Counted from the first letter of the stretch, positions 1-25,305 are shown. The stretch is DNA of 64,000 nucleotides from Rhodococcus globerulus NBRC 14531 (GCF_001894805.1 NZ_BCWX01000001.1:1054001-1118000), one strand, 5' to 3'. Notes: generated by a model from the sequence alone, not told the origin. A program made the numbers and translations.

Positions 1-3000
1 ACAGTCCAGTCCTTTGCTGATCGGTTCAACACCGTTCTGGCCGCGGTTGTTGCCGATCCGTCGATCGTGGTCGGCGACATCGACGTGCTCGATCCGCATG
101 AGTCGAATCAGGTTCTGCAGGAATGGAATGCAACGGAGCATGTACTCGACTCCGAGGCGACCCTGGTCGATCTGTTCGATCAGCAGGTTGCCGCGCACGG
201 TGATTCCGTTGCGTTGGTGCACGGACTCGAATCGCTGACGTACGCGGAGTTCGACAACAAGGTCAACCGGCTCGCCCGCCACCTGATCGAACTGGGTGTC
301 GGTCCGGAATCGTTGGTGGCGTTGGGAATGCGACGCTCCATCGATCTGGTGATCGGCATGTATGCCGTTGCCAAGGCAGGCGGCGGTTACGTTCCGATCG
401 ATCCGGATCATCCGGCCGATCGAACCGGTTATGTCCTCGAGATGGCCGCTCCGGTGTGCGTGCTCAGTACCGAGGACGACGCACCGTCGCTCACGGGGAT
501 CGACAACGTTCTGGTCATCGACACCCTCGATCTGTCGGGCGTCTCCGGAGCGCCTGTACACGGCGACGAGCGGATCGCACCGCTTCGTTCGGCGAATACC
601 GCGTACGTGATCTTCACGTCGGGATCGACCGGCAAGCCGAAGGGTGTGGCGCTGTCCCACGCCGCGATCGTCAATCAGCTTCTGTGGAAGCGTGATCGCT
701 ACGGTCTCGACCAGACCGACGCAATGTTGCTCAAGACCGCAGCAACATTCGACCTCTCGGTCTGGGAGTTCTGGTCCGCGTTGACATCCGGGTCCCGCCT
801 GGTCATCGCCGACCCGGACGGCCACAAGGACGCCGAGTACATGCTGGCGCTCATCGCCCAGGAGAAGGTGACGACGCTGCACGCGGTGCCGTCCATGCTC
901 TCGATGCTGACGGCCGCAGCAGACGGCACTCTTCCGCAGTCGCTCGAGCGTGTCCTTGCCATCGGTGAGGCCTTGCCCGCGGCAACGGCGGCAGAGTTCC
1001 GCAAGGTGTCCGATGCGGCACTGGTCAATCTGTACGGTCCGACTGAGGCTGCGGTGTCAGTGACGGCGCACGATGTGGACGAGAGCGACACCTCGTCGGT
1101 CTCGATCGGTGCCCCGGAATGGAATACGCAGGTCTACGTGCTCGACGAGCGACTGCATCCGGTCCCGGTCGGAGTCACCGGTGAGCTGTACCTGGCCGGA
1201 ACCCAGTTGGCTCGCGGTTATCACGGCCGCGCCGACCTGACGTCGGAACGCTTTGTCGCCAACACCTTCGGAGAACCGGGCTCACGTCTGTACCGCACCG
1301 GCGACCTCGTTGTCTGGCGCAGTGGCGGTGAACTCGAGTACGTCGATCGTGCCGACTTCCAGGTGAAGATCCGTGGCTACCGCATCGAACTCGGTGAGAT
1401 CGAAGCTGTTATCAGAGCTGCTGAGTCCGTGGACGCCGCGGTTGTCGTCGCGAAAACCGATCCTCGACTGGGGGATCGACTGGTCGGGTACCTCGTTCCG
1501 CAGGCCGGGGCCACCGTCGACGTCGACAGCGTGAAGGCGGAGCTCGTCCGCGAGTTGCCGAGTTACATGGTGCCGTCGGCGTTGATGGTGCTGAGCGAAT
1601 TGCCGCTCAACATCAACGGCAAGATCGATCGAAAGGCGCTGCCGGAACCCGAATTCGAGGCAACGGAATTCCGTGCCCCGAGCAACCCGGTGGAGGAGAT
1701 CGTGGCGTCGGTGTTTGCCGAAGTCCTGGGCGTTCCACGAGTCGGGTTGGACGACGACTTCTTCGATCTCGGCGGAAACTCGCTGATCGCCACACAGGTC
1801 GTCGCACGCTTGGGGCAGGCACTTGACGCCCAGATTCCGGTGCGGATCATCTTCGAAGCGTCGACTGTCGGACTGCTGGCGTCGCGGGTGCTCGAACATG
1901 CCGGTTCCGGTTCGCGGGCACAGTTGGTGGCGCAGGAACGACCGTCGCAGATTCCGTTGTCTCTCGCTCAGCAGCGGATGTGGGTTCTCAACCAGATCGA
2001 TCGCAGGTCTGCCGCGTACAACATCCCGGTCGCGATCCGGATGTCCGGCGATCTCGACGTCGCAGCATTGCAGTCGGCCGTCTCCGACCTTGTTGCTCGC
2101 CACGAGATCCTGCGGACGTTCTATCCCGATCTCGGGGACGGCCCGACGCAGTCGATTCAGTCGAAGTCGGCAGCCGTTGTCGACATGGCCGTGCTGTATG
2201 TCGGCGAAGACACGATTGGGGCCGAGGTCGCGAAGGTTGTCGGTCAGGGCTTCGACGTCACTGCCGGTGTTCCGCTGCGCGTTCGCCTGTTCCAGATCAC
2301 GCCCACCGAGCATGTCCTGATCGTGGTGGTCCACCACATCAGCGGCGACGCCTTCTCGATGGCTCCGATGATCAGGGACACGATGATCGCGTACACGGCG
2401 CGTACCGGGGGAGCGGCACCCGAATGGAGTCCGCTCGAAGTCCAGTACGCGGACTACACGTTGTGGCAGCGCGACGTACTGGGTTCCGAGGACGATCCGG
2501 ACAGCGAGCTGTCGACGCAGCTTGCCTACTGGACGCAGGAACTCGCCGGCATTCCCGAACTTCTGGAACTGCCGACGGACCGTCCTCGCCCACCGACGCA
2601 GTCGATGAAGGGTGCGGACTTCCTGTTCACACTCGGCACCGACTCCACGCGTCGAATTGCGGAAATCGCGCGCGAGCAGAACTCGACCGTGTTCATGGTC
2701 GTGCACGCCGCGTTCTCGGTGCTGCTGTCCAAGCTCAGCGGCTCGAACGACATCGCGATCGGTACACCGGTGGCGGGCCGTGGTGAGCGAGTCCTCGATG
2801 ACCTGGTCGGTATGTTCGTCAACACGCTGGTGTTGCGCACGCAGGTGAAACCGGCAACCACGTTTGTGGACCTGCTGCAGCAGGTGAAGGAGAAGGACCT
2901 CGCGGCGTTCGGACATGCGGATGTGCCCTTCGAGCGTCTGGTCGAGCAGATCGGGCGTGAGCGCTCACAGGCGTACTCACCGCTGTTCCAGGTGATGCTC

Positions 3001-3615
3001 ACGTTCCAGAACATGGCACTTGGCACGTTTGCGCTGCCGGGGCTCGAACTGTCGGCGGTCGATGACGGATTCGACTCGGCGATGTTCGACCTGCAGCTCA
3101 CCGGTATCGAGGAGTTCGACGAGCGCGGAGCGTTGTCCGATATCCGGATGCGGTTCACCTACGCAACCGATCTGTACGACGCCGCGACCATGGAACTGTT
3201 CGCAGCCAGGTTGCGGGCCGTGGTCGACGCCGTTGCCGCAGATCCGACGGTGGTTCTGCGGACCATCGACATCGTGACGGACTTCGAACGCGCGCTGATC
3301 GAGGCCGCCGAGCCGAAGACTGCCGCCGATCTTCCGGACCTCGCAGCAGCGGCCGCCGCAGCAGATCCGACGGCGGTTGCCTTCACACACGGCGACACCG
3401 TGGTGACCTTCACACAGCTGGCCGAGAAGTTGGCGCTGATGAGAGCGACGATGGGTGCCGCGCTGGGTGCGGATGCCTTGATCTCCGTGTCTCTGACCGG
3501 CCTGGTTCCGGGAATTCTCCCGGCGCTCGGTGCTGACGGAATTGCCTCGTTGGTGAGCTCTTTGATTGCGGATGCGCAGGCGAGCGCGGAAAAGGGTGAC
3601 CGTATCGACGGGTAA
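1..3615 (+). CDS. Non-ribosomal peptide synthetase, C-terminal part (A-T-C plus degenerate A fragment); 5' end outside window
   Basis: The reading frame is open from base 1, so the gene starts upstream. The first ~25 codons are the end of a condensation domain. An adenylation domain follows at ~130-1650, with [10 protein letters not shown] near 613, the A4 motif FDLSVWEFW near 748, NLYGPTE near 1027 and NGKIDRKAL near 1615. A carrier domain (LGGNSL near 1770) is at ~1680-1890, and a condensation domain with HHISGDA at ~2332 is at ~1945-3270. Read by alignment to GrsA, the A-domain specificity residues are D-L-W-H-L-I-L-V-S-K, which I cannot assign. After the C domain the protein ends in ~90 residues that resemble the start of an A domain but have no ATP-binding core (3340-3612). 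No epimerisation domain is seen. The last C domain must therefore work with the A domain that opens the next gene. Confidence 0.93.
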   Translation, partial: TVQSFADRFNTVLAAVVADPSIVVGDIDVLDPHESNQVLQEWNATEHVLDSEATLVDLFDQQVAAHGDSVALVHGLESLTYAEFDNKVNRLARHLIELGVGPESLVALGMRRSIDLVIGMYAVAKAGGGYVPIDPDHPADRTGYVLEMAAPVCVLSTEDDAPSLTGIDNVLVIDTLDLSGVSGAPVHGDERIAPLRSANTAYVIFTSGSTGKPKGVALSHAAIVNQLLWKRDRYGLDQTDAMLLKTAATFDLSVWEFWSALTSGSRLVIADPDGHKDAEYMLALIAQEKVTTLHAVPSMLSMLTAAADGTLPQSLERVLAIGEALPAATAAEFRKVSDAALVNLYGPTEAAVSVTAHDVDESDTSSVSIGAPEWNTQVYVLDERLHPVPVGVTGELYLAGTQLARGYHGRADLTSERFVANTFGEPGSRLYRTGDLVVWRSGGELEYVDRADFQVKIRGYRIELGEIEAVIRAAESVDAAVVVAKTDPRLGDRLVGYLVPQAGATVDVDSVKAELVRELPSYMVPSALMVLSELPLNINGKIDRKALPEPEFEATEFRAPSNPVEEIVASVFAEVLGVPRVGLDDDFFDLGGNSLIATQVVARLGQALDAQIPVRIIFEASTVGLLASRVLEHAGSGSRAQLVAQERPSQIPLSLAQQRMWVLNQIDRRSAAYNIPVAIRMSGDLDVAALQSAVSDLVARHEILRTFYPDLGDGPTQSIQSKSAAVVDMAVLYVGEDTIGAEVAKVVGQGFDVTAGVPLRVRLFQITPTEHVLIVVVHHISGDAFSMAPMIRDTMIAYTARTGGAAPEWSPLEVQYADYTLWQRDVLGSEDDPDSELSTQLAYWTQELAGIPELLELPTDRPRPPTQSMKGADFLFTLGTDSTRRIAEIAREQNSTVFMVVHAAFSVLLSKLSGSNDIAIGTPVAGRGERVLDDLVGMFVNTLVLRTQVKPATTFVDLLQQVKEKDLAAFGHADVPFERLVEQIGRERSQAYSPLFQVMLTFQNMALGTFALPGLELSAVDDGFDSAMFDLQLTGIEEFDERGALSDIRMRFTYATDLYDAATMELFAARLRAVVDAVAADPTVVLRTIDIVTDFERALIEAAEPKTAADLPDLAAAAAAADPTAVAFTHGDTVVTFTQLAEKLALMRATMGAALGADALISVSLTGLVPGILPALGADGIASLVSSLIADAQASAEKGDRIDG

Positions 3616-3635
3616 TATGCAGTATTTGCCCAGTG

Positions 3636-3678
3636 GGCGGCATCGGGACGGCACACACTGTGCCTTACCGGTGCCGCC
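3636..3678. other. Nested inverted repeat between NRPS genes
   Basis: The 121-bp gap between the first and second NRPS genes contains an outer arm GGCGGCA (3636-3642) pairing with TGCCGCC (3672-3678). An inner hairpin GGCACA/TGTGCC lies at 3650-3664. No T-run follows, so it may be an attenuator or mRNA-stability element rather than a classical terminator. A good Shine-Dalgarno GGAGGA (3724-3729) precedes the next ATG. Confidence 0.4.
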
Positions 3679-3736
3679 GTGTGTTGTCAGTTCGTGCTGT
3701 TGTCGGCTCGTGCGCAGTCAGTTGGAGGAAGCCTAG

Positions 3737-17448
<13,712 letters not shown>

Positions 17449-17455
17449 CCTCACG

Positions 17456-17491
17456 TACCGCGAGTGGTGGAACTCATATCCACTCGCGGTA
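17456..17491. terminator. 12-bp perfect inverted repeat between NRPS genes
   Basis: Arms TACCGCGAGTGG (17456-17467) and CCACTCGCGGTA (17480-17491) flank a 12-nt loop, beginning 8 bases after the stop of the preceding NRPS gene. No U-tract follows. It is either a U-less actinobacterial terminator or an operator or processing site. The rest of the 211-bp gap shows no clear promoter. Confidence 0.5.
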
Positions 17492-17659
17492 TGCGGCGCT
17501 CGGCAACTCCGCGGCTGTAACAATGGCACTCGGTTGCCGATGCATTGTGGGGAGCCGCAACGGGCGAGATGACCGTGAAAACAAGTATTACGCGAAGGTG
17601 AGTTGTCTGATGGCGCAAGGGGCCGACGTACATGCTGATCGATCATCGGACGTGATCGC

Positions 17660-20600
17660 ATGAGCGCGGACGATCTGACCCCCGCAAAGACACGCGGAAG
17701 CCGCAAACCCCGTCCCACCCGTACTCGCCGCGTTCGAGTGCCCTTGCTGCCGCAGCTACTGGCGGCTGCCGTCGATATCGACCCAGGCGCCGTCGCCATC
17801 CGCTTCGACGGTCGTTCCGTCACCTACGCCGAGCTGGATGCCGCGTCGTCGCAGCTGGCGCGTCTCCTCATTGCTCACAGAGTGGGACCGGAAGATCGGG
17901 TAGCGATCTCCATCCCACGCTCCGTCGAGTCGGTGTGCGCACTGTGGGCCGTCGCGAAGACCGGGGCCGCATTTGTACCGGTTGATCCCAACTACCCGGC
18001 CGACCGCGCCTTGCACATGCTTGTCGATTCCGGCGTCTCGATCGGCTTGACGGTAGGCGCTGTCGCCGACGGACTGCCGGCGAGTTTGCAGTGGTGGGAA
18101 CTCGACAACGCCGAGTTCCTGGCAAAGGCGGCCGAACTTCCTGCCGAACCGGTGTCGTACACCGAACGTGTCGGAACTTTGCGTGCGGAGCATCCCGCCT
18201 ACGTGATCTACACCTCGGGTTCGACCGGTCGACCCAAGGGCGTTGTCGTCACGCATGGAGGCATTGCGAACCTGTGTGCCGAGCAGATCGAGCGCTACGG
18301 TCTCACTTCTGCATCCCGAACCCTGCACTTTGCATCGCCCAGCTTCGATGCCTCCGTTCTGGAATTGCTCCTCGCATTCGGCACCGGTTCCACGATGGTG
18401 ATCGCACGCCCCGATGTGTACGGCGGCGACGAGCTCGCCGAACTGCTCACCGAAGAAAAGATTACCCACGCGTTCATGACTCCTGCGGCACTGGGATCGC
18501 TCTCTGCGGAGGGTGATTTCGACACGCTCGACGTTGTTGTCGTGGGCGGCGAAGCATGTTCGCCCGCACTGGTGACTCAGTGGGCGCCCGGACGAAAATT
18601 CTTCAACGCGTACGGCCCCACCGAAACCACCGTCGTCGTGTCGATTGCCGAACTGACGGTCGACAGTCCGGTCACGATCGGCGGCCCGGTGCGCGGCGTC
18701 GGACTCTACGTTCTCGACTCCCGCCTGCAGCCGGTGGCGACCGGCACTGCCGGCGAATTGTATGTTTCCGGAACACATCTCGCCCGTGGGTACAACCAGC
18801 TTCCCGCGACAACCGCAGCAAGTTTTGTGGCAAACCCGTTCGCGGACACGGGCGAACGTCTGTACCGCACCGGCGACACCGTTCGCTGGATCAAGGCCGG
18901 CGACGACCAACGCAGTCTCGAATACCTCGGCCGCGGTGACTCTCAGGTCAAGATTCGCGGATTCCGCATCGAACTCGGTGAGATCGACGCAGTTCTCGCC
19001 TCGGTGCCCGGCGTCGAATTTGTGGCGACACTTCCTCGGAGTGGGCCGACGGGCGAACCAGCATTGGTGTCGTATGTAAAGGCCGGAAACACTCTCGACG
19101 CTGAGGCATTGACAGTCCACGCACGCGGCGCACTGCCTCGGCACATGGTCCCGGCAGCAATGGTGATGCTCGAAGATATTCCGCTGACTCCGGTCGGCAA
19201 GCTCGACGTCGACGCATTGCCGGCGCCGACATTCGAATCACGCTCGTACCAAGCGCCGTCCACGCCTGCCGAGAAGCTTGTGGCCGACGCGATTGCCGAT
19301 CTCCTCGGCCTCGAACAGGTCGGCGCTTCGGATGATTTCTTCGAATTGGGTGGGAACTCCCTGATCGCCGCCAAGCTGGCCGGTCGTCTGGGCGCAGCGT
19401 TCGATACCCGCGTTCAGGTGAAGACTCTGTTCGAAGCGTCTACCGTCGAAGCGCTCGCCGCTCGCATCGAAGCCGAGACGGAAACGATCGGGCATGTGGC
19501 CTTGGCGCCGATGGTTCGTCCTGATCGTGTGCCATTGTCTCTTGCACAACAGCGCATGTGGTTCCTGAGTCGGTTCGACGCGGAATCTGCAGTGAACAAT
19601 ATTCCGATCGTTTTGCGACTGTCCGGTGAACTGGACGTGAGTGCGCTTGCGCGCGCTGTTGAGGATGTTGTCGCTCGGCACGAGGTGCTGCGGACTGTGT
19701 ATCCGGAGTTCGGTGGTATCGGCTATCAGGACGTTCTCGAAGTGTCCACGGCAGATATCGATCTGGATCCTCGGGATCTCGACGAGTCGGAGTTGCTTGC
19801 AACTTTGGCGCCGCTGGTGACCGTTGGGTTCGACGTTTCCGTTGCAGTTCCACTTCGGGTTCGTCTGTTCCGTACCAGCCCAAGTGAATTCGTTCTCGCA
19901 ATGGTGGTTCACCATATCTCTGCCGACGGTGTTTCGGTGGGTCCTCTGGTGCGTGATGTTGCATTGGCCTATCTTGCCCGGGCGCAGGGCGGCGCGCCGG
20001 CGTGGTCGCCGCTTGCGGTGCAATACGCAGATTTTGCGTTGTGGCAGCATGAGGTTTTGGGGGTCGATTCTGATCCGGCGTCGTTGATGTCGGAGCAATT
20101 ACGTTATTGGAGTGAGAATCTCGCGGGGTTGCCGGAGAAGATCGATCTGCCGTTCGATCGGAAGCGCCCGGCGGTTGCGTCGACGCGTGGCGCGGTGCAT
20201 CGTTTCGATATCGACGGTGAGTTGCACAGGGCTCTGGAGCAATTGGCGTTGGATCGTGGTGTTTCGCTGTTCATGGTTGTGCATGCGGCGCTTGCGGTGC
20301 TGCTTGCGCGGATGGCGTCGACTGACGACGTGGTTATCGGTTCGCCGATTTCCGGTCGGGGGGAACCTGCGCTCGATGATCTGATCGGGATGTTTGTCAA
20401 TACACTGGTGTTGCGTACGCCGGTGACGCCGAACATATCGTTTGCCGATCTTCTCGATCAGGTTCGTGAAACCGATTTGGGTGCATTTGCCAACGCGGAC
20501 TTGCCTTTCGAGCGTTTGGTGGAGGTTCTCGATCCGGCCCGTTCGCAGGCGCATCATCCGTTGTTCCAGGTTGCGTTGTTCTTCCAGAACATGGCAGGTG

Positions 20601-23458
20601 ACGCTCTGGAGTTGCCTGACCTGCGAGTCTCGGAGTTCGATGCGGGAATCGATATCGCAAAATTCGACCTTCAGCTGACGGCATCGCCGGTTGAAGACGA
20701 GGCCGGCGTCGGTACCGGCATGGTGATGTCGTGGCTCTACGCCACAGATCTTTTCGACGCCGCTACTGTTGGCGGGCTAGCCGAGCGCCTGACCACCATT
20801 CTCCGTGCGATGGTCACGAATCCGGGAACTGCTGTCGGTGACGTGGAACTGTTGTCCACCAAGGAAATACAGAACATCATCGAAGACTTCAATGACACCG
20901 CGCGTCCGGTTGTGGGTGGGTTGTTGTTGGATGGTTTTGATTCTGTGGTGGCGGTTTCTTCGGGTTCGCGTGCGGTGGTGTGTGGGGATGAGGTGCTCTC
21001 GTATGGGGAGTTCGATGAGAGGGTCAATAGGCTTGCGCGTTATTTGATTGGTTTGGGTGTTGGGCCGGAGTCGTTGGTGGGGTTGGCTGTTCGGCGGTCG
21101 GTTGATTTGTTGGTTGGGTTGTATGCGATTGTGCGTGCGGGTGGGGCGTGGGTGCCGTTGGATCCTGATGCGCCGTCCTCGCGTAATGAGTATGTGTTGG
21201 ATTCGGCTGATCCGGTGTGTGTGGTGTCGACGGAGCGTGATGGTTTCACGGCGTCGGGTCGTCGGGTTGTGTGTGTCGATGTTGTTGATGTGTCTGGTTT
21301 TTCGGGTGCGCGGGTTTCTGATGTGGATCGGTTGTCGCCGTTGCGGGCGTCGAATACGGCGTATGTGATTTTCACGTCGGGGTCGACGGGTCGGCCGAAG
21401 GGTGTGGCGGTCTCGCATGCGGCGATTGTGAATCAGCTCGAGTTCATGCAGGGCGAGTATGTTTTGTCGGCTGCGGATGTGTATTTGCAGAAGACGGCGA
21501 CGACGTTCGATGTGTCGTTGTGGGGTTTTTTCATGCCGTTGCGGGTGGGTGCGGTGTTGGTGTTGGCGTCGGCTGATGGTCATCGGGATCCGGGGTATTT
21601 GGCGTCGGTGATTGACGAGCAGGGTGTGTCGGTGACGGATTTTGTTCCGACGATGTTGTCGACGTTTTCGTCGTTGGTGGATCCGGGGTTGTTGGGTTCG
21701 TTGCGTGATGTGTTGGTGATCGGTGAGGCGTTGCCGGTGGAGGCGGTGCGTGAGTTCGGGTTGGTGTCGTCGGCGCGGTTGCATAATTTGTATGGTCCGA
21801 CTGAGGCTGCGGTGTCGTTTACGTTTGCGGATGTGACGGGTGCTGGGTCGGGGTCGGTGGTGTCGATTGGTGTGCCGGAGTGGAATTGCCGGGTGTTTGT
21901 GTTGGATTCGCGCCTTCGGCCGGTTGCGGTGGGTGTTGCGGGTGAGTTGTATTTGTCGGGTGTGCAGTTGGCTCGGGGGTATGTGGGTCGTCCGGATTTG
22001 AGTGCGGATCGGTTTGTGGCGTCGCCGTTCGGTGTGGGTGGGGAGCGGATGTATCGGACGGGTGATCTTGTTCGGTGGAACTCGATTGGTGAGTTGGAGT
22101 ACATCGGTCGTACTGATTTTCAGGTGAAGTTTCGTGGTCAGCGGATCGAGTTGGGGGAGATCGAGGCGGCGCTCACGGCGCATGGGTCGGTGTTGTCGGC
22201 TGCGGTGGTGGTGCGTGGGTCGGTGATGGGTGATCAGTTGGTGGGGTATGTGGTGCCGGCTGTGGGGTCGGTTGTGGATGTGTCGGTGTTGCGGGGGTTT
22301 GTGGGGGAGCGGGTTCCGGGTTATATGGTTCCGGCTGCTGTGGTGGTGTTGGATGCGTTTCCGTTGAATTCGTCGGGGAAGTTGGATCGGGCGTTGTTGC
22401 CGGAGCCGGTGTTCGAGGCTCGGGTGTTTCGGGCTCCGGTGTCGTCGGTGGAGTTGGTGGTGGCGTCGGCGTTTGTGGGTGTGTTGGGTGTTGATCGGGT
22501 GGGGTTGGATGATGATTTCTTCGAGTTGGGTGGCAACTCCCTCATCGCGATGAAGTTGGCGTCCGAACTGAGTGCATCTGTTGGTGCCGACGTCCCCGTG
22601 CGCATGCTGTTCGGTGCATCGACAGTTGAATCCCTCTCTGCCCGAATCGAAGACACACTTCGTGGCAGCGCGGCGTCGTCGAATCAGGCAGTCGATGTTC
22701 TATTGCCGATCCGGGAAGCTGGATCGTCCGTACCGGTATTCTTCATCCACCCGATGAGCGGGCTGGCATGGAAGGCCTCCGGCCTGGTACCTCACCTCGA
22801 CGCGCAGACGCCGCTCTACGGTCTGCAGGCACCGGTGATGGCGGAACCGTGGTCTCTGCCCACGTCGGTCGACGCATTGGCCGAACGCTACGTTCGCGAG
22901 ATGCTGAGAGTGACTCCGAGCGGCCCGTTCCACATCGTCGGCTACTCGCTCGGCGGGTTCATCGGACACGCGTGTGCAGTTCTATTGCGCTCGAAGGGGT
23001 TCGACGTGAAGCTGGCAATGATCGATCCTCGCGGCACAACCGAAGTCGGGGAGAACCAGGCCCGGGACAACGTCTCCGAACTGGCCGCTGGATGGGGGGT
23101 CGACGTCGGGGACACCCTGGATCTCGGTGCGTTGGGCCGGGACGAGATTCTCGCGCTCGGCCGATCGCTCGATTCCCTGTCGTTCCTCTCCGACGAGCAA
23201 CTCGGATCTCTGTACGATTTTGCGATCTCAGCTGCCTCGATAATCGACGGGTACGTACCGCGCGTCTTCGACGGTGACGCTGTACTTCTCAGCGCCACCG
23301 TGGCAGTCGGTTCGACAATCGAACTTGCCGAGGCCTGGAAGCCTTACGTCAACGGAACCCTGGCTGAGACAACGGTCGAGAGTTCGCATCACTCGATGAT
23401 GGAAACCGATCAGCTCGAGCTGATCGGTCCACGATTGGCGGCGTTCTTCAGGAGCTGA
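17660..23458 (+). CDS. Terminal non-ribosomal peptide synthetase, A-T-C-A-T-TE
   Basis: 1932 residues. An in-frame stop at 17636-17638 leaves ATG 17660 as the first usable start, although its Shine-Dalgarno is weak. The N-terminus is a very basic tail (nine K/R between residues 10 and 26). Then come A6 (17740-19210, [10 protein letters not shown], code D-A-L-F-V-G-A-V-V-K, close to hydrophobic/aromatic codes such as tyrosine D-A-L-V-T-G-A-V-V-K), T, C7 (HHISADG near 19909), A7 (20920-22400, code D-V-W-D-L-I-L-V-S-K, related to A1 of the first NRPS gene), T (LGGNSL near 22527) and a type I thioesterase (22710-23456, GYSLGG nucleophile, C-terminal His). The thioesterase marks this as the chain-releasing end of the assembly line. 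A7 DNA has strikingly G/T-rich codon use compared with both flanks, a sign of domain exchange. The stop lies 8 bp from a convergent amidase. Confidence 0.95.
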   Translation: MSADDLTPAKTRGSRKPRPTRTRRVRVPLLPQLLAAAVDIDPGAVAIRFDGRSVTYAELDAASSQLARLLIAHRVGPEDRVAISIPRSVESVCALWAVAKTGAAFVPVDPNYPADRALHMLVDSGVSIGLTVGAVADGLPASLQWWELDNAEFLAKAAELPAEPVSYTERVGTLRAEHPAYVIYTSGSTGRPKGVVVTHGGIANLCAEQIERYGLTSASRTLHFASPSFDASVLELLLAFGTGSTMVIARPDVYGGDELAELLTEEKITHAFMTPAALGSLSAEGDFDTLDVVVVGGEACSPALVTQWAPGRKFFNAYGPTETTVVVSIAELTVDSPVTIGGPVRGVGLYVLDSRLQPVATGTAGELYVSGTHLARGYNQLPATTAASFVANPFADTGERLYRTGDTVRWIKAGDDQRSLEYLGRGDSQVKIRGFRIELGEIDAVLASVPGVEFVATLPRSGPTGEPALVSYVKAGNTLDAEALTVHARGALPRHMVPAAMVMLEDIPLTPVGKLDVDALPAPTFESRSYQAPSTPAEKLVADAIADLLGLEQVGASDDFFELGGNSLIAAKLAGRLGAAFDTRVQVKTLFEASTVEALAARIEAETETIGHVALAPMVRPDRVPLSLAQQRMWFLSRFDAESAVNNIPIVLRLSGELDVSALARAVEDVVARHEVLRTVYPEFGGIGYQDVLEVSTADIDLDPRDLDESELLATLAPLVTVGFDVSVAVPLRVRLFRTSPSEFVLAMVVHHISADGVSVGPLVRDVALAYLARAQGGAPAWSPLAVQYADFALWQHEVLGVDSDPASLMSEQLRYWSENLAGLPEKIDLPFDRKRPAVASTRGAVHRFDIDGELHRALEQLALDRGVSLFMVVHAALAVLLARMASTDDVVIGSPISGRGEPALDDLIGMFVNTLVLRTPVTPNISFADLLDQVRETDLGAFANADLPFERLVEVLDPARSQAHHPLFQVALFFQNMAGDALELPDLRVSEFDAGIDIAKFDLQLTASPVEDEAGVGTGMVMSWLYATDLFDAATVGGLAERLTTILRAMVTNPGTAVGDVELLSTKEIQNIIEDFNDTARPVVGGLLLDGFDSVVAVSSGSRAVVCGDEVLSYGEFDERVNRLARYLIGLGVGPESLVGLAVRRSVDLLVGLYAIVRAGGAWVPLDPDAPSSRNEYVLDSADPVCVVSTERDGFTASGRRVVCVDVVDVSGFSGARVSDVDRLSPLRASNTAYVIFTSGSTGRPKGVAVSHAAIVNQLEFMQGEYVLSAADVYLQKTATTFDVSLWGFFMPLRVGAVLVLASADGHRDPGYLASVIDEQGVSVTDFVPTMLSTFSSLVDPGLLGSLRDVLVIGEALPVEAVREFGLVSSARLHNLYGPTEAAVSFTFADVTGAGSGSVVSIGVPEWNCRVFVLDSRLRPVAVGVAGELYLSGVQLARGYVGRPDLSADRFVASPFGVGGERMYRTGDLVRWNSIGELEYIGRTDFQVKFRGQRIELGEIEAALTAHGSVLSAAVVVRGSVMGDQLVGYVVPAVGSVVDVSVLRGFVGERVPGYMVPAAVVVLDAFPLNSSGKLDRALLPEPVFEARVFRAPVSSVELVVASAFVGVLGVDRVGLDDDFFELGGNSLIAMKLASELSASVGADVPVRMLFGASTVESLSARIEDTLRGSAASSNQAVDVLLPIREAGSSVPVFFIHPMSGLAWKASGLVPHLDAQTPLYGLQAPVMAEPWSLPTSVDALAERYVREMLRVTPSGPFHIVGYSLGGFIGHACAVLLRSKGFDVKLAMIDPRGTTEVGENQARDNVSELAAGWGVDVGDTLDLGALGRDEILALGRSLDSLSFLSDEQLGSLYDFAISAASIIDGYVPRVFDGDAVLLSATVAVGSTIELAEAWKPYVNGTLAETTVESSHHSMMETDQLELIGPRLAAFFRS

Positions 23459-23466
23459 TCGGAGCG

Positions 23467-25152
23467 TTAAGAGGACGTCGGCACAAATCTGAACGAGAAG
23501 CCGACGTTCTGCGTGTTTGTCGGGTCAGGTCCCGGGCCGGGTTGGGCAATAACCGACGTCGGTATCTGCCTGGCATTTTGGGTCAGAGGTGGCGCTTCCT
23601 GCCAAAAAGGCTGGGCAGCTTGGAGTTCCAACGCAATCTGAATGAGACCGGCTTCGTCCCACATGCGACCACCGAGTTGGACTCCGAACGGAAGTCCGGT
23701 CTCCTTCGACCTTCCGGCCGGCGTCGTGACAACCGGAGCGCCTGTGTAGTTGGCCCAGGCGACGTCGGCGGTGACTCCGTCGAACAGTGCGATGCCCGCG
23801 ACCTCAGAACGCTTACTGCCGTCCACACTGGCGCCTGGTACGAGAATGGCGTCGAGATTCTGCTCGGAGAGCATGCGGTTGTAGTCGTGTTGGTAGCGAA
23901 GCCTGTTGTGCGCCAACGTCATGTAGTCGGCGACTGGAACCGCCATCGATGCAAGGGCCTGCCCGACGAAGAGTGCTCGCTCCGGTTTGTACAGTCCGAT
24001 CCGGTCGGAGAACTGCTGGTGATAATGGCCGGCCTCGGCCATATCTCCGGTCAGTAGTCCTGTCGGATAGGTCGGCATCGACACGTCGACTAGGGTGCCC
24101 CCGAGTGCGACGACGGTGTCCGTGAACGCGGCGAACAGTGTGCCCAACGACGCCGGCAATTTGTCGACACCTTTACGGGGGATGCCGAATCGGCGGCCGG
24201 CGAGCGGTGACTGTCCACCCTGAGCTGCCAAGGGGTACCCGTCAGCCGGAACCGGGGGACCGGCAGACGTAGTTGGATCGTTGACGTCGACGCCGGCCAT
24301 GTAACTGAGCAGCAAGGACGCATCGGCCGCACTTCGGGCCATAGGGCCGGTATGGTCACGCGTCCAGTTGAGGGGGATCGTTCCGTACGTGCTGCAACGT
24401 CCGAAAGTCGGCTTGACAGAGGTGATTCCCGTTGCGCTTGCCGGCAAGCGGAGCGATCCGCCAGTGTCGGTTCCAGTTGCCAGCGGACTGAAGCGGGCGG
24501 CCAGGACTGCAGCACTGCCGCCCGACGACCCACCCGGTGAGTACTCGGCATTCCAGGGGTTGCCCACTTGTGCCGTCGCCACACCGATGGCGAACTCGTC
24601 GCAGTGCGCGTGACCCATCAACACCATGCCCGCGTCACTCAGGCGGCGCCATACGGTCGAGTCACCCGCGGCGATGTTCCCTTCGAGGACGCGACTCGAG
24701 GCTGTGACCGGTAATCCCGATACCGCAAACATATCTTTCAGAGCGATCGGCAACCCACAGACCAGTGGTGGCGCTTCACCATCGCTCGTCCGCCCTGCGG
24801 TCGAGAGTCGTTGCGCTGCCTTCTCGGCGGCAGCGTACGCGACCTCCGGATAGATCCGGATCCATGAACCGATTCCACCGTCGTACTCGTGACTGCGTGT
24901 CAAGCACGCGTCGAGTAGCTCGCGTGGATGAAGGATGCCTTCCTGGAGCAGACTCGCGGCTTCGGTAGCGCTGAGCAGTGCAGGGTCGGTCGCGTCAATT
25001 GTGCTCGGAGCCGGCAATTGACTGTGTCGAGACGCCGAACGAATCGGCGTGGCTGCTGCAGGTTGTACGGCAGCGCCAACTGCAGTGGCACCGGCTACTC
25101 CGAGTGCAGTTGCGGCGCCGAGGAAACCACGTCGGGAAATGCCTGTGTTCAC
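23467..25152 (-). CDS. Tat-exported amidase (amidase signature family)
   Basis: 561 residues from a GTG start. The N-terminus MNTGISRRGFLGAATALG is a twin-arginine signal followed by an Ala-rich hydrophobic stretch, so the enzyme should act outside the membrane. The amidase-signature Ser-Ser-Lys machinery is visible: Lys in ALKDMF (~137), the Gly/Ser loop SPGGSSGGSAA, and the nucleophile region TGTDTGGSLRLPA. The family hydrolyses amide bonds of varied substrates. The position at the end of the NRPS cluster, convergent by 8 bp, raises the possibility that it trims, activates or inactivates the exported peptide, but this is inference; it may be an unrelated periplasmic amidase. Confidence 0.9.
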   Translation of the reverse strand: MNTGISRRGFLGAATALGVAGATAVGAAVQPAAATPIRSASRHSQLPAPSTIDATDPALLSATEAASLLQEGILHPRELLDACLTRSHEYDGGIGSWIRIYPEVAYAAAEKAAQRLSTAGRTSDGEAPPLVCGLPIALKDMFAVSGLPVTASSRVLEGNIAAGDSTVWRRLSDAGMVLMGHAHCDEFAIGVATAQVGNPWNAEYSPGGSSGGSAAVLAARFSPLATGTDTGGSLRLPASATGITSVKPTFGRCSTYGTIPLNWTRDHTGPMARSAADASLLLSYMAGVDVNDPTTSAGPPVPADGYPLAAQGGQSPLAGRRFGIPRKGVDKLPASLGTLFAAFTDTVVALGGTLVDVSMPTYPTGLLTGDMAEAGHYHQQFSDRIGLYKPERALFVGQALASMAVPVADYMTLAHNRLRYQHDYNRMLSEQNLDAILVPGASVDGSKRSEVAGIALFDGVTADVAWANYTGAPVVTTPAGRSKETGLPFGVQLGGRMWDEAGLIQIALELQAAQPFWQEAPPLTQNARQIPTSVIAQPGPGPDPTNTQNVGFSFRFVPTSS

Positions 25153-25232
25153 AAGAGATGCCTTCGAAAGTGTTGCTGGGGATGATCAGGAGATTTTGTC
25201 AGGTCAGGTAAGCGGAACCGCACCTGACGACA

Positions 25233-25285
25233 AAGGCCACCTGCTCGGACACTCCACAACGGGAGTGTCGCGAGCAGGTGGCCTT
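25233..25285 (-). terminator. Long hairpin downstream of the mycolyltransferase
   Basis: AAGGCCACCTGCTCG (25233-25247) plus GACACTCC (25248-25255) pairs with GGAGTGTC (25262-25269) and CGAGCAGGTGGCCTT (25271-25285), giving a 23-bp stem with one bulge. It lies 3' of the mycolyltransferase on the minus strand and isolates it from the amidase gene. Confidence 0.8.
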
Positions 25286-25305
25286 CGAGGTGAATCAGGG
25301 GCAAA

